Position numbers and translations under genes: made by a program. Shown one piece after another: positions 1 through 9,175 of a stretch of 64,000 nucleotides of DNA; position 1 is the first letter of the stretch; every line of letters begins with the position of its first letter. The notes below the pieces were generated by a model. The model worked only from the letters and a program-made list of their open reading frames with translations, searched no databases and was not told where the DNA came from. Origin of the DNA: Robiginitomaculum antarcticum DSM 21748 (GTDB lineage: Bacteria; Pseudomonadota; Alphaproteobacteria; Caulobacterales; Maricaulaceae); assembly GCF_000365025.1 (NCBI RefSeq), contig NZ_KB823011.1, forward strand, positions 434,001-498,000, read 5' to 3'.

Positions 1-1633
1 TCATCAATTTGTGCAGTCCCGCACGACGCAGTTCCGCGACCAGGTTATGCGCCGTTTGGATGGCCGCCTGACAGAAGAGCAGTTCAGGCCACTGCGCCTA
101 ATGAACGGGCTATATCTGCAATTGCACGCTTATATGCTCCGCGTGGCTGTGCCATATGGAACGCTGCGCAGTGACCAATTGCGCAGGCTTGCTGATATAG
201 GCGAAAAATATGATCGCGGCTACGGCCATGTCACAACGCGCCAGAATATGCAGTTCAATTGGCCTGAACTGGTCAATGTACCGTCAATATTGGACGATCT
301 GGCCGAGGTTGAAATGCACGCCATTCAAACCTCCGGAAATTGCATTCGTAATGTGACGTCTGACCCTTGGGCCGGTGCGGCGCAGGACGAAGTTGAAGAC
401 CCGCGCCCGACCTGCGAGCTTTTGCGCCAATGGAGCAGTCTGCATCCGGAATTCACATTCTTGCCGCGCAAGTTTAAGATTGCGGTTACCGCATCTGAAA
501 ATGACCGCGCTGCAATTCGCGCCCATGATATCGGTATCAAGATTGTTCGCAACGCGGCAGGTGAGGTCGGTTACCACATCTATGTTGGTGGTGGTCTGGG
601 CCGAACGCCCATCATCGCAAAGAGCCTGAATGATTTTGTCCCGCGCGACGAGCTGCTCAACTATCTGGAAGCTGTCATGCGGGTTTATAACCGTTATGGG
701 CGCCGCGATAACAAATATAAAGCGCGCATCAAGATATTGGTGCAAGAGACTGGAATTGAACAGTTTCGCTGTAATGTAGAGGCCGAATATGCCGCGATGA
801 TCCCTGCCGACATTACGGTTGACGCAGAGGAGCTGGAGCGCATTGCAGAATATTTTTCGCCGCCGAAATTTGAAGCCGTGAGTCAGAATTCCGGCGAAAT
901 AGAGGCGCAGCGCAAGGCTGACCCTGAATTCGCGCGCTGGTGCAATGCCAATTTAGGTGAGCACCGCATGGCCGGCTATGCCATCGTCAATGTCTCGCTA
1001 AAGCCCATCAAGGGCGCGCCGGGTGATATCACAAGCGAGCAAATGCGCGTTGTTGCGGATTTAGCGGATGACTATAGCTTTGGCGAAATTCGCTTCACTC
1101 ATGAGCAAAATGTTGTCTTGCCGCATGTGAAACGCTCTGAGGCTTTAGCTGTTTATGACGGCCTAAAAGCGGCTGGACTAGCAGCGGCGAATATTAACAA
1201 AATTACCGATATAATCTGCTGCCCCGGTATGGATTATTGCGCGCTGGCGACGGCCCGCTCAATTCCGGTCAGTCAGGCGATAGCCCAGCGTTTCGCCGAT
1301 CCTGAGCGCCAGACTGTTATCGGCGAAATGAAGATCAAAATCTCAGGCTGCATCAATGCCTGCGGTCATCATCATGTCGGTCATATTGGCATTTTGGGTC
1401 TCGAGAAATCCGGCGTGGAATTCTATCAGGTCACGTTGGGCGGCGATGCGACAGAGACGGCCACAGTGGGCGATAAGACCGGTAAGGGCTTTTCACAGGA
1501 CGAGCTTATTGACGGTATTGAGCGGATGGTTGATTTTTATATTGAAGCCCGTGAGGGACAGGAGCGTTTCTTGGACACTTACCGCCGCATGGGCATAGCC
1601 CCCTTTAAGGAGGTGCTTTATGCCGATCATTAA
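1..1633 (+). CDS. cysI: Nitrite/sulfite reductase hemoprotein, 5'-truncated by window edge
   Basis: Assimilatory sulfite (or nitrite) reductase hemoprotein, which reduces sulfite to sulfide with siroheme and a [4Fe-4S] cluster in the cytoplasm. The repeated ferredoxin-like half domains (RPLRLMNGLYLQLHAYMLRV, and later an EIRFTHEQNV stretch) and the cofactor cysteines are visible near the C-terminus as CCPGMDYC (C-x5-C) and SGCINACGHHH (C-x3-C). The reading frame is open to the first base. The residues before the first GTG at position 11 (HQF) still look like family sequence, so the true start lies upstream and only a few N-terminal residues are missing. The 3' end overlaps the next gene by 14 nt, so the two are one operon feeding sulfide to cysteine synthesis. 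Sulfite rather than nitrite is inferred from the neighbouring cysH. Confidence 0.93.
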   Translation, partial: HQFVQSRTTQFRDQVMRRLDGRLTEEQFRPLRLMNGLYLQLHAYMLRVAVPYGTLRSDQLRRLADIGEKYDRGYGHVTTRQNMQFNWPELVNVPSILDDLAEVEMHAIQTSGNCIRNVTSDPWAGAAQDEVEDPRPTCELLRQWSSLHPEFTFLPRKFKIAVTASENDRAAIRAHDIGIKIVRNAAGEVGYHIYVGGGLGRTPIIAKSLNDFVPRDELLNYLEAVMRVYNRYGRRDNKYKARIKILVQETGIEQFRCNVEAEYAAMIPADITVDAEELERIAEYFSPPKFEAVSQNSGEIEAQRKADPEFARWCNANLGEHRMAGYAIVNVSLKPIKGAPGDITSEQMRVVADLADDYSFGEIRFTHEQNVVLPHVKRSEALAVYDGLKAAGLAAANINKITDIICCPGMDYCALATARSIPVSQAIAQRFADPERQTVIGEMKIKISGCINACGHHHVGHIGILGLEKSGVEFYQVTLGGDATETATVGDKTGKGFSQDELIDGIERMVDFYIEAREGQERFLDTYRRMGIAPFKEVLYADH

Positions 1634-2816
1634 TGCCGGTCGCGCTGTGACGGATCACGGTGATACGCCGCCTCCAATGGAGGATTTCCTTGGCCGTAAT
1701 CACGGGCGCAGCGTCACGCTGCCGCCGGACGCGGATCTCAATACGCTGGAACCAAGATTATCCGGGCTAACTGACATAGAGGTTGGATTTCCGGCTTTTA
1801 CCGATGGGCGCGGTTTTTCCATCGGAAAACAGCTTCGCAGAATGGGCTTTGAGGGCAGGTTGACCGCCACAGGGCCGATTATTCCCGATCAATATGTTTA
1901 TGCATTGCAATGCGGATTTGACCAGATCAAAATTGATGAGGAGACATTTTCGCGCTTTGGCGAGGCGGATTTCAAAACGGCGCTCGATGCTTTTGCGCTG
2001 ACGTATCAACCCGGCTACGCACATCCGCTCGGCCCGGCGACCAATATATTTAAAGCGCGCGCTGCGCTGCGTAAAAAAAAACCCGATGATTCGGTCTTAG
2101 ACCCTAATCCTGATCTATATTCAGGCTTGTCGGGACAGGACTCACTTCGTCGCGCCATTACACAGGACTTCAAGGGTGAGATTGTCCTAGCGAGTTCATT
2201 GGGCGTTGACAGTGCTGTATTGCTGCACATGGTCAGCGAGATTGATCCCGGATTGCCCATATTGTTCCTCGAAACCGGTCAGCATTTTAAAGAAACTCTG
2301 GCCTATCGCGACCAGCTTGTTGCGCGTTTGGGGCTGACGCATTTTCGCTCGATCCCCCCATCTCCGAAAGAAGTCGCCGATATTGACCCGGACGGCACGC
2401 TAAACCAGCGCGACCGTGATTTGTGCTGTAATCTACGTAAAGTGCGCCCGCTTGACCGTGAAATTGAACCGTTCAAGGCCCGTATTACAGGCCGCAAGCG
2501 TTACCAGACGCCGCAGCGCGCCACTATGCCGATATTAGAAACAGGCGGCCGCCAGATTAAGGTTAATCCGCTGGCGTTCTGGTCTGCCAAAGATGTTACG
2601 GCCTATATTCGGGCCCATGACCTGCCGCCCCATCCGTTACTTGCGCTTGGCTTTTTATCGATAGGCTGCGAGCCGTGCACGACGCGCGTCACTGATGGTG
2701 AAGATCCGCGGGCGGGGCGCTGGCGCAATTCGGATAAAACCGAATGCGGAATTCATATGATTGACGGCAAATGGGTCAGCGTTGCGCCAGAGGTGCAAAC
2801 GCATGAGGTGTTTTAG
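1620..2816 (+). CDS. cysH: DUF934 - adenylyl-sulfate (APS) reductase fusion protein
   Basis: A 398-residue fusion. Residues about 25-135 match DUF934, a small protein of unknown detailed role usually encoded beside sulfite reductase. Residues about 165-390 are a CysH-type reductase. The CysH part has the modified P-loop SSLGVDSAVLL (192-202), the paired cysteines Cys269-Cys270, a Cys350-x2-Cys353 pair and the catalytic ECGIH Cys376. The CC-x79-CxxC arrangement is the [4Fe-4S] signature of assimilatory APS reductases, so the substrate is probably APS, not PAPS. A linker of about 30 residues joins the domains without a stop or frameshift. ATG 1620 lies inside the end of the sulfite reductase gene, with AAGGAGG just upstream at 1607-1613. 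DUF934 and CysH are commonly separate genes in alphaproteobacteria. Confidence 0.93.
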   Translation: MPIINAGRAVTDHGDTPPPMEDFLGRNHGRSVTLPPDADLNTLEPRLSGLTDIEVGFPAFTDGRGFSIGKQLRRMGFEGRLTATGPIIPDQYVYALQCGFDQIKIDEETFSRFGEADFKTALDAFALTYQPGYAHPLGPATNIFKARAALRKKKPDDSVLDPNPDLYSGLSGQDSLRRAITQDFKGEIVLASSLGVDSAVLLHMVSEIDPGLPILFLETGQHFKETLAYRDQLVARLGLTHFRSIPPSPKEVADIDPDGTLNQRDRDLCCNLRKVRPLDREIEPFKARITGRKRYQTPQRATMPILETGGRQIKVNPLAFWSAKDVTAYIRAHDLPPHPLLALGFLSIGCEPCTTRVTDGEDPRAGRWRNSDKTECGIHMIDGKWVSVAPEVQTHEVF

Positions 2817-2826
2817 CTAAATCTGA

Positions 2827-3141
2827 CTAACCTTCAGCGATTTGAACGCGGGCCTCTTCCATCAACGCGTCCATTTTTGTTCTAAGGTCAACGTCCGTAA
2901 TGCTCGCGCCGGCCTTGTCGAGATCCGCCTTAACCTTACGGAAGACATCCATATCGCCGGCTTCTTCGAAATCGGATTTAATGACCTCTTTTGCATAGGC
3001 GTCAGCGTCTTTGTGACCGATGAGCGGCGCGGCCCATAAGCCCAGCAGCTTGTTACGTCGCGCGCCGGCTTTGAATTCCTGTTCAGCGTCCAGCTCGAAC
3101 TTTTTCATGGCTGCGCCTTTGCGCTCGTCAAAACCACTCAT
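2827..3141 (-). CDS. DUF1476 protein, F1-ATPase inhibitor subunit zeta
   Basis: A 104-residue soluble helical protein beginning MSGFDERKGAAMKKF, which is the DUF1476/PF07345 signature. In Paracoccus this family (zeta subunit) binds and inhibits the F1 motor of ATP synthase, blocking ATP hydrolysis. Length and the conserved core (LLGLWAAPLIGH, YAKEVIKSDFEE) are typical. An AAAGGA ribosome binding site lies about 8 nt before the ATG. The gene converges on the cysH fusion, with 10 nt between the stops. It is transcribed divergently from purC. The role in this organism is inferred from the family. Confidence 0.9.
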   Translation of the reverse strand: MSGFDERKGAAMKKFELDAEQEFKAGARRNKLLGLWAAPLIGHKDADAYAKEVIKSDFEEAGDMDVFRKVKADLDKAGASITDVDLRTKMDALMEEARVQIAEG

Positions 3142-3340
3142 GGTGAAATCCTTTCAAAAGATATGTTACTTTGATGTGGCGGTTTTATCGCGCAGGTCAA
3201 GAGCCGTTAGATAAGCCATGCAACTTTTGTGTGTATGGGCCGCGCCGCGCCATTGTCGCGGCAGAGGCTTTAAGCTAAGGGGGTCGCTTAACGATTGCAG
3301 GCCGATTCAGGTATGGGCTGCGACCAGTGAAAGTCATGCT

Positions 3341-4123
3341 ATGAGCCGCCGCAAGCAAATATATGAAGGTAAAGCCAAAATCCTTTACGAAGGACCTGAG
3401 CCGGGCACTTTGGTGCAATATTTCAAAGATGACGCGACCGCGTTTAACGCTCAGAAAAAAGCGACACTTCAGGGCAAAGGCGTCCTTAATAACCGGATCA
3501 GTGAACATATTATGGTCGCGCTGGGCCGCGTCGGTATCCCGACCCACTTTATCAAACGCCTGAATATGCGCGAACAGCTCATCCGCAAGGTTGAGATTAT
3601 TCCGCTGGAAGTGATCTGCCGGAATGTGGCTGCCGGATCCATGTCTAAACGCCTGGGCATTGAAGAGGGTGAGCCGCTCCCCCGCGCGATCGTCGAATTC
3701 TGCCTGAAAGACGACAAATTGGGCGATCCCTTAGTGGCCGAAGAGCATGTTACAGCCTTTGGCTGGGCCAGTCCGTCCGAGATTGACGAATTGATCGCGA
3801 TGACTCTGAGGATCAATGATTTTCTGCAAGGCATGTTCTTTGGTATCGGGATTCGCCTTATTGACTTTAAAATCGAATTTGGACGTCTATATGACGGTGA
3901 TATGATGCAAATCCTGCTGGCCGATGAAATTAGTCCTGACAGCTGCCGTCTGTGGGACTTGGAGACAAACAAAAAGCTCGACAAAGACCGTTTCCGCCGT
4001 GACCTGGGCGAGGTGACTGAAGCTTACGCCGAAGTTGCGACGCGTCTGGGCATTATGAAAGATAATCCGGGCCCGGTGACAAAGCTCTCCGTGGTTCGCA
4101 ATGAAAAAAGTGACGAGGATTAA
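3341..4123 (+). CDS. purC: Phosphoribosylaminoimidazole-succinocarboxamide synthase
   Basis: SAICAR synthetase, which ligates aspartate to CAIR with ATP in step 8 of IMP synthesis. The 260-residue protein starts [15 protein letters not shown], the normal PurC N-terminus, and carries the family stretches [32 protein letters not shown] and [10 protein letters not shown]. The frame is open upstream to 3218, but those 41 residues (Cys/Arg-rich) look nothing like PurC, so the ATG at 3341 is preferred even though its ribosome binding site is weak. It is the first gene of a purC-purS-purQ-purL run. The 1-nt gap to purS suggests translational coupling. Confidence 0.95.
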   Translation: MSRRKQIYEGKAKILYEGPEPGTLVQYFKDDATAFNAQKKATLQGKGVLNNRISEHIMVALGRVGIPTHFIKRLNMREQLIRKVEIIPLEVICRNVAAGSMSKRLGIEEGEPLPRAIVEFCLKDDKLGDPLVAEEHVTAFGWASPSEIDELIAMTLRINDFLQGMFFGIGIRLIDFKIEFGRLYDGDMMQILLADEISPDSCRLWDLETNKKLDKDRFRRDLGEVTEAYAEVATRLGIMKDNPGPVTKLSVVRNEKSDED

Positions 4124-4124
4124 T

Positions 4125-4367
4125 ATGAAGGCGATTGTTTATGTAGGCCTCAAGCCCGGCGTTCTGGATCCGCAGGGACGGACGATTGCGGGGTCATTGC
4201 AAAACCTTGGATTTGACGAGGTCAAGAGCGCCCGCCAGGGCAAAGTTATTGAGCTGGATCTGAAAAGTGAGAATGCAGAAGCCGCTGAGGCCCGCGTGAC
4301 TGAGATGTGCGAAAAATTACTCGCCAACACGGTTATCGAAAGTTACCGCATTGAGATTGAAGCCTAG
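4125..4367 (+). CDS. purS: Phosphoribosylformylglycinamidine synthase subunit PurS
   Basis: An 80-residue small subunit of the three-part FGAM synthase (PurSQL), which bridges the glutaminase and synthetase. The sequence has the PurS pattern [18 protein letters not shown], then [11 protein letters not shown] and a C-terminal SYRIEIE strand. ATG 4125 is chosen because it follows the purC stop by one base and has GACGAGG about 7 nt upstream; an earlier in-frame ATG at 4101 would add residues not seen in PurS. It is followed after 2 nt by purQ. Confidence 0.95.
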   Translation: MKAIVYVGLKPGVLDPQGRTIAGSLQNLGFDEVKSARQGKVIELDLKSENAEAAEARVTEMCEKLLANTVIESYRIEIEA

Positions 4368-4369
4368 CC

Positions 4370-5032
4370 GTGCGCACTGCTGTCATTGTTTTTCCGGCCA
4401 GTAATTGTGATCGCGATGCCCGCGACGCTCTGGCTAAAGTCACGGGCCGCGAGCCTATTATGGTCTGGCACCGAGAAACAGAATTGCCTGATGTCGATTT
4501 TGTTGTAATTCCGGGCGGCTTTTCCTATGGCGATTATCTCCGCTCCGGCGCAATAGCTGCGCGCAGCGAAATTATGGCCGATGTCAAAACCAAAGTGGAA
4601 AAAGGCCTACCGGTTGCGGGGTTTTGCAATGGTTTTCAAGTGTTGACCGAGGCCGGAATTCTGCCTGGCGCCCTGATGCGCAACCGAAGCCTGAAATATA
4701 TTTGCAAGCCACAGCCTCTGACGATTACAAATACGAAAACCCGTTTTACCTCCGGCTTTAACGGACAAAAAGAAGTGGTTTTCCCGATTGCCCATCATGA
4801 TGGCAATTATTTTGCCGATAAGAAAACGATCGACCGTCTGGAGAAGAATGGTCAGGTGGTTTTCCGCTACAACGGCAACCCTAATGGGTCGATCAACGAT
4901 ATCGCCGGCATCACAAATGAAGCGGGGAATGTGCTGGGCATGATGCCTCATCCCGAACGGGCTGTGGACCCGCTGCATGGCGGAACTGACGGTCTGGCTC
5001 TCTTCAAATCTGTTCTGGGCGCGCTTCAGTAG
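4370..5032 (+). CDS. purQ: Phosphoribosylformylglycinamidine synthase, glutaminase subunit
   Basis: Class I glutamine amidotransferase subunit (220 residues) that releases ammonia from glutamine for FGAM synthesis. Visible features are the [18 protein letters not shown] segment, the nucleophile elbow GFCNGFQVL with Cys86, and the C-terminal MMPHPERA carrying the His and Glu of the triad. It starts with GTG, two bases after the purS stop. Length and spacing match the small PurQ that works with a separate PurS and PurL rather than the fused enterobacterial enzyme. Confidence 0.96.
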   Translation: MRTAVIVFPASNCDRDARDALAKVTGREPIMVWHRETELPDVDFVVIPGGFSYGDYLRSGAIAARSEIMADVKTKVEKGLPVAGFCNGFQVLTEAGILPGALMRNRSLKYICKPQPLTITNTKTRFTSGFNGQKEVVFPIAHHDGNYFADKKTIDRLEKNGQVVFRYNGNPNGSINDIAGITNEAGNVLGMMPHPERAVDPLHGGTDGLALFKSVLGALQ

Positions 5033-5044
5033 CGCGAAATTATA

Positions 5045-7273
5045 ATGAGCAAATCTATCAAAATTACGCCTGAAATAGTTGCGGAACATGGTCTGTCTAC
5101 CGGCGAGTACCAGATTATTCTGGATCGTTTGGGCCGCGAGCCGAACATTAACGAACTGGGTATTTTTTCGGTGATGTGGTCAGAGCATTGCTCTTACAAA
5201 TCCTCGCGCCGTCATTTGGGGAAGTTTCTGACCAAAGGCAAACGTGTCATACAAGGCCCGGGTGAGAATGCAGGCGTTGTAGATATCGATGATAACCAAG
5301 CCATAATCTTTAAAATGGAATCCCATAACCACCCGTCCTATATTGAGCCCTATCAAGGCGCGGCCACGGGCGTTGGCGGCATTATGCGCGATGTGTTCAC
5401 GATGGGCGCACGGCCGATTGCGTTGATGAATGCCCTGCGCTTTGGCGAGCCGGATCATCCTAAGACCCGTAGTCTTGTCTCCGGCGTTGTGGCCGGTATT
5501 GGCGGCTATGGCAATTGCGTCGGGGTTCCGACGGTTGGCGGTGAAACCAATTTCCACAAGGGGTATAACGGCAATATTTTGGTCAACGCCATGTGTGTCG
5601 GCCTCGCCGATCAGGACAAGGTTTTCTACTCTGCGGCCAAAGGCTCAGGGAATCCGGTCTTTTATGTGGGCTCTAAAACCGGACGCGACGGCATTCACGG
5701 CGCCACCATGGCATCGGCTGAATTTGATGACGACAGTGATGAGAAGCGCCCGACTGTGCAGGTTGGCGACCCATTCACGGAAAAACTGCTGATCGAAGCC
5801 TGTATGGAGCTGATGGCCACTGATGCAATTATAGCTATTCAGGATATGGGCGCAGCAGGACTAACGTCGTCTTCCGTTGAAATGGCTGACAAAGGCGGCG
5901 TCGGTATTAAAATCAATCTTGATAATGTGCCGCAACGCGAAACAGATATGACCCCGTACGAGATGATGCTTTCGGAGTCTCAAGAGCGCATGTTGATGGT
6001 GTTGCAGCCCGGCAAAGAACATTTGGCCTTCGATATTTTTAACAAATGGGAACTCGATGTTGCGCAAATCGGCGTCACAACTGATACCGGCCATCTTGTT
6101 CTAACCCATAAAGGCAAAACGGTTTGCGATATCCCAATTGCGCCTTTAGGCGATGATGCCCCCAATCTGAACCGCCCGCATAGCGCCACCCCGCAGCGCG
6201 AATATCTTGCCCCGGGCGATGCCCGCGCGCCGGAGAACTGGAACCAGACCATGCTGCAAATCATGGCATGTCCCGATGTGGCGTCCAAGCGTTGGATTTG
6301 GGAGCAATATGACCGTCACGTTATGGGAGACACAGTTGATAGCAGCCAGTCCGGCGGAGATGCGGCCATTGTGCGTATTCATGGCACCAACAAAGCTGTG
6401 GCGATCACGACTGACTGCACGCCGCGCTATTGCTATGCTGACCCGTATGAGGGTGGCAAACAGGCCGTCGCGGAAACTTATCGTAATTTGTGCGCCGTGG
6501 GCGCCGAGCCGATAGCAATTACGGATTGCCTGAATTTCGGCAATCCCGAACGTCCTGAAATTATGGGCCAATTCGTTGGCTGTGTTGAAGGCATGAATGA
6601 AGCCTGCCGCGCGCTGGATTATCCGGTCGTCTCCGGAAATGTATCTCTTTATAATGAAACCAATGGCGTTGCTATTCCGCCAACCCCTGCCATAGGCGGC
6701 GTGGGACTGATCGATAATCTGGGCAAGCATGCAACGCTGTCCGGCGCAAAAGACGGAGATACGCTTGTGCTCATCGGTAAAACCGATGGTTGGCTAGGCT
6801 GCTCTCTCTATGCACGTGAGGTTTTGGGTCATGAAAATGACGGCGTAGAGCAAATCTGTGCCCCGCCGCCTGTCGATCTGACGGCTGAGAAGGCTCATGG
6901 CGACTATGTCCGCCGGCTGATCCGGGACCGCCGCGTTACGGCCGTCCATGACTGTTCTGACGGCGGTATTGCGCTGGCCGCGATTGAAATGGCGTTTTCA
7001 AGCGGACAGGGGGTCACTCTCAAAAACCATCCGGATCTCCCGCTTCATGCCTGGATGTTCGGTGAAGATCAGGGGCGCTATATTCTTGCCGTTGATGAAA
7101 ACAGCGTTAATCCGGTTATCAGTACGGCAAATAGCAAGGGGCTTGAGGCGCGGATCATAGGAAAAGTTAGCGGCGAGCAGGTTCAAGTTGAAGGCGGATT
7201 TAATATCAGTCTCGAGAAATTGCGCGAGACTTATGAAGGCTGGATGCCTGAATTTATGGCAGAGATTGACTAA
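5045..7273 (+). CDS. purL: Phosphoribosylformylglycinamidine synthase, synthetase subunit
   Basis: The ATP-dependent subunit (742 residues) of FGAM synthase, of the small PurL type. It shows the AIRS-like halves: [15 protein letters not shown] near the N-terminus, [11 protein letters not shown] and the KMESHNHPS motif, [17 protein letters not shown]-like segments, [16 protein letters not shown] in the first half, and [18 protein letters not shown] in the second. It lies 12 nt after purQ. Its TAA overlaps the ATG of the BolA gene (TAATG), so downstream translation is probably coupled. Confidence 0.96.
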   Translation: MSKSIKITPEIVAEHGLSTGEYQIILDRLGREPNINELGIFSVMWSEHCSYKSSRRHLGKFLTKGKRVIQGPGENAGVVDIDDNQAIIFKMESHNHPSYIEPYQGAATGVGGIMRDVFTMGARPIALMNALRFGEPDHPKTRSLVSGVVAGIGGYGNCVGVPTVGGETNFHKGYNGNILVNAMCVGLADQDKVFYSAAKGSGNPVFYVGSKTGRDGIHGATMASAEFDDDSDEKRPTVQVGDPFTEKLLIEACMELMATDAIIAIQDMGAAGLTSSSVEMADKGGVGIKINLDNVPQRETDMTPYEMMLSESQERMLMVLQPGKEHLAFDIFNKWELDVAQIGVTTDTGHLVLTHKGKTVCDIPIAPLGDDAPNLNRPHSATPQREYLAPGDARAPENWNQTMLQIMACPDVASKRWIWEQYDRHVMGDTVDSSQSGGDAAIVRIHGTNKAVAITTDCTPRYCYADPYEGGKQAVAETYRNLCAVGAEPIAITDCLNFGNPERPEIMGQFVGCVEGMNEACRALDYPVVSGNVSLYNETNGVAIPPTPAIGGVGLIDNLGKHATLSGAKDGDTLVLIGKTDGWLGCSLYAREVLGHENDGVEQICAPPPVDLTAEKAHGDYVRRLIRDRRVTAVHDCSDGGIALAAIEMAFSSGQGVTLKNHPDLPLHAWMFGEDQGRYILAVDENSVNPVISTANSKGLEARIIGKVSGEQVQVEGGFNISLEKLRETYEGWMPEFMAEID

Positions 7274-7518
7274 TGGCGATGCGCGCAGACGATATTCGGG
7301 ATTTGCTCGCTAAAACGTTCCCGCAAGCGCAGATTGAGATTCTCGATCTGGCAGGGGACGGAAATCATTATAAAGCTATCATCACCAGTGCCCAATTCAC
7401 CGGATTATCCCGTGTTGCGCAACATCAATTGGTCTACGCCGCGCTCAAAGGCGCAATGGATGGCACCAATGACGCGCAGCTTCACGCACTGGCGCTGGAG
7501 ACCAAACCCCCATCTTAG
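7273..7518 (+). CDS. BolA family protein
   Basis: An 81-residue BolA/IbaG-type protein with the class II KH-like fold. The segment VEILDLAGDGNHY-like (here IEILDLAGDGNHYKAIITS) contains the conserved His that ligates an Fe-S cluster together with a monothiol glutaredoxin, followed by the LSRVAQHQLVYAAL helix. The start overlaps the purL stop. The next gene encodes a CGFS glutaredoxin, the usual partner of BolA in iron sensing or Fe-S trafficking. The subfamily (BolA1/2/3) is not resolved from sequence alone. Confidence 0.92.
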   Translation: MAMRADDIRDLLAKTFPQAQIEILDLAGDGNHYKAIITSAQFTGLSRVAQHQLVYAALKGAMDGTNDAQLHALALETKPPS

Positions 7519-7539
7519 AGTGTGCTCGGTAGGTCTATT

Positions 7540-7564
7540 GCGGCAAATGCAGTACATTTACCGC
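7540..7564. other. Hairpin between bolA and grxD
   Basis: GCGG pairs with CCGC and AAATG with CATTT around a 5-base loop, with one mismatched pair inside a stem of about 10 bp. No run of T follows, so it is not a convincing intrinsic terminator. It could stabilise the transcript or mark a processing point between bolA and grxD. Confidence 0.35.
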
Positions 7565-7622
7565 GCAGGCCTTGATATCGTTATCATGCAGTCTTAGCTG
7601 AGAGATATCATAGGAGTTTTAC

Positions 7623-7958
7623 ATGTCCAATCCCGCTCACGCGCAAATCAAAAAAACCAACAGTGAACATGACGTTGTTCTCTACATGAAGGGAACGCCT
7701 GTCTTCCCACAATGCGGGTTTTCTTCAACTGTTGTACAAATCCTTGATTATGTCGGCGCGCCCTATCACAGCGTCAATGTGCTGGAAGACATGGACGTGC
7801 GTCAGGGGATTAAAGAGGTCAATAATTGGCCGACTATTCCGCAACTCATAGTCAAAGGTGAATTTATCGGCGGATGCGATATTCTGCGCGAGATGTTTGA
7901 GTCCGGAGAGCTAAAGTCGTTTCTTGAAAATAAAGGTGTCGCGCTCACAGCCGCTTAA
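7623..7958 (+). CDS. grxD: Monothiol glutaredoxin (CGFS type)
   Basis: A 111-residue Grx4-type glutaredoxin. The active site is CGFS within [13 protein letters not shown], and the glutathione-binding [19 protein letters not shown] segment is intact. Such proteins hold a [2Fe-2S] cluster bridged with glutathione and pass it to apo-proteins or to BolA. AGGAG sits 7 nt before the ATG. The gene follows the BolA gene by about 100 nt, a standard alphaproteobacterial pairing. Confidence 0.95.
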   Translation: MSNPAHAQIKKTNSEHDVVLYMKGTPVFPQCGFSSTVVQILDYVGAPYHSVNVLEDMDVRQGIKEVNNWPTIPQLIVKGEFIGGCDILREMFESGELKSFLENKGVALTAA

Positions 7959-8001
7959 TTTTTATGTCTTAAGCGATCATTGACCCCTTTGCTCTATTTT
8001 A

Positions 8002-8020
8002 CCGTGAAACGCACTCACGG
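8002..8020 (+). promoter_or_regulatory. Hairpin overlapping the ribosome binding site of the 8032 gene
   Basis: CCGTGA and TCACGG form a perfect 6-bp stem with a 7-base loop. The last bases of the 3' arm are part of the GGAGG ribosome binding site (8019-8023) that precedes ATG 8032 by 8 nt. If formed in the mRNA it would partly hide the site. This is inference from the sequence. Confidence 0.35.
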
Positions 8021-8031
8021 AGGCTCTTTAA

Positions 8032-8604
8032 ATGAGCAAGTCAGCAGAACAGATCCAGCTTGACGCCAAGATGAGGCGGTCGGAAAAAAACCATAAAAAA
8101 TCAAAAGGTGGCAGCAAATCCGGCGGATTTTCAATAGGCTCCATATTGTTGTTCGGTATCACGGCGGCTCTGGTCTATGCCGGCCTTCATTATGTCGGCG
8201 CCTTTATTGATCTCAACAAAATTGCAGGCGTTTCTGCAAGGACGCTTGATCTGAATGCAGGGCCGCAGGGCGTCCGCAAATTAACCGCGCCATTGACTAA
8301 CCGCTCCAATGTGAAGAAAATATTCCTGCGCGAGGGGCAGGCGCTATCTGTCGAATATGCTCTGCCGGATAATGCCAATCTTGATTTGATTGTATCGCGG
8401 TGCAGTCCACGGCCTATCATAGAGGTCTTTAACTGCGAACCCGTAAGTAGTCGCATCGTTAAAATCCGCAACAAGACACAAGGCAGTTCGACAATTTTTG
8501 TTCAAGAGCCCGGCTTTTATAACTTTTCTGAAAAAGTCGTTATGGGCGCTGGCAAAACGGCAAAACGCGGCAAATCTTATGCTTTGGTCTGGCGCCGCGC
8601 CTAA
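8032..8604 (+). CDS. Hypothetical single-pass membrane protein
   Basis: I do not recognise this 190-residue protein. The first 32 residues are highly charged (Lys/Arg/Ser/Gly-rich), followed by one membrane segment (about residues 33-55, FSIGSILLFGITAALVYAGL) and a soluble domain of about 130 residues rich in beta-type sequence. That domain has two cysteines (RCSPRP, NCEP), which could form a disulfide if the domain is periplasmic. The positive N-terminus predicts an N-in, C-out anchor. GGAGG precedes the start. It converges on the thioredoxin-like gene at 8617, with 12 nt between the genes. Confidence 0.75.
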   Translation: MSKSAEQIQLDAKMRRSEKNHKKSKGGSKSGGFSIGSILLFGITAALVYAGLHYVGAFIDLNKIAGVSARTLDLNAGPQGVRKLTAPLTNRSNVKKIFLREGQALSVEYALPDNANLDLIVSRCSPRPIIEVFNCEPVSSRIVKIRNKTQGSSTIFVQEPGFYNFSEKVVMGAGKTAKRGKSYALVWRRA

Positions 8605-8616
8605 GAGCGTCAAAAT

Positions 8617-9063
8617 CTATCGGTTCGGCCCCGGACATGTCAGGTCAAAATTCTCGCCGTCGCGTAAAGCGATTTGCTTTAATCCAGATATATGTGCCTT
8701 CATGGCACCTGCATCATAGGTCATGTTTACACATCCAAGGCTGCGTTTAGTGTCTGGATCAACAATGACAGCAAAACCGGTGAGTCCGGCCCACATGTTA
8801 TATTGGTCAACTACATTGGCATCAAAAGCGACATTGGCGACCTGCATGCTTGCGCCATTGGTCGTATCGATCGTCACAACCTGAATCTGAGGGTCGTTAA
8901 GCTGGCGCAAAGCGGTTTTGAGAGACGGCTCCATAATTTTGCATGGTCCGCACCAATCAGCACGAAAGACGACGACTTGGATTTCGGGTTTGACATAGGA
9001 TCTCGCGCTGGCGGGAACAACCGCAGCAAAGAGCAAGGCGCAGACGCCTATTAGCTTTTTCAT
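8617..9063 (-). CDS. Secreted thioredoxin-like protein, WCGPC active site (paralogue 1 of 3)
   Basis: A 148-residue protein with a cleavable signal peptide (residues 1-20, ending PASA) and a thioredoxin fold. The active site is the classical WCGPC (Cys38, Cys41). Two further cysteines, Cys111 (GCV) and Cys143 (TCPG), are shared with the two paralogues upstream. The usual cis-proline loop is replaced by GLTGF. ATG 9063 is chosen because GGAGA lies 7 nt upstream and it begins the signal peptide; the frame is open further upstream. It is the last of three tandem genes on the same strand, probably periplasmic thiol-disulfide proteins. The substrate is unknown. Confidence 0.85.
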   Translation of the reverse strand: MKKLIGVCALLFAAVVPASARSYVKPEIQVVVFRADWCGPCKIMEPSLKTALRQLNDPQIQVVTIDTTNGASMQVANVAFDANVVDQYNMWAGLTGFAVIVDPDTKRSLGCVNMTYDAGAMKAHISGLKQIALRDGENFDLTCPGPNR

Positions 9064-9139
9064 ATTTATCTCCGGATGCCGATAACGGCTTATAACAGGA
9101 CAAATATGAACGCAGCCCTTTACGCGAACCTCTATAAGC

Positions 9140-9161
9140 AAAAATCCCGCCAGATGGCGGG
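9140..9161 (-). terminator. Intrinsic terminator after the 9176-9634 gene
   Basis: On the - strand CCCGCC-atct-GGCGGG forms a perfect 6-bp GC stem followed by ATTTTT. It lies 15 nt beyond the stop of the 9176-9634 gene and ahead of the next - strand gene, so paralogue 1 may need its own promoter or readthrough. Confidence 0.8.
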
Positions 9162-9175
9162 GTCTTAATGCAAAA

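Noticed and set aside
284-745. A 153-codon frame on the - strand inside the sulfite reductase gene
   Set aside because: Shadow of a strongly conserved + strand gene, with no ribosome binding site or motif.
3218-3340. N-terminal extension of purC
   Set aside because: The 41 extra residues are unlike PurC proteins; the ATG at 3341 gives the standard N-terminus.
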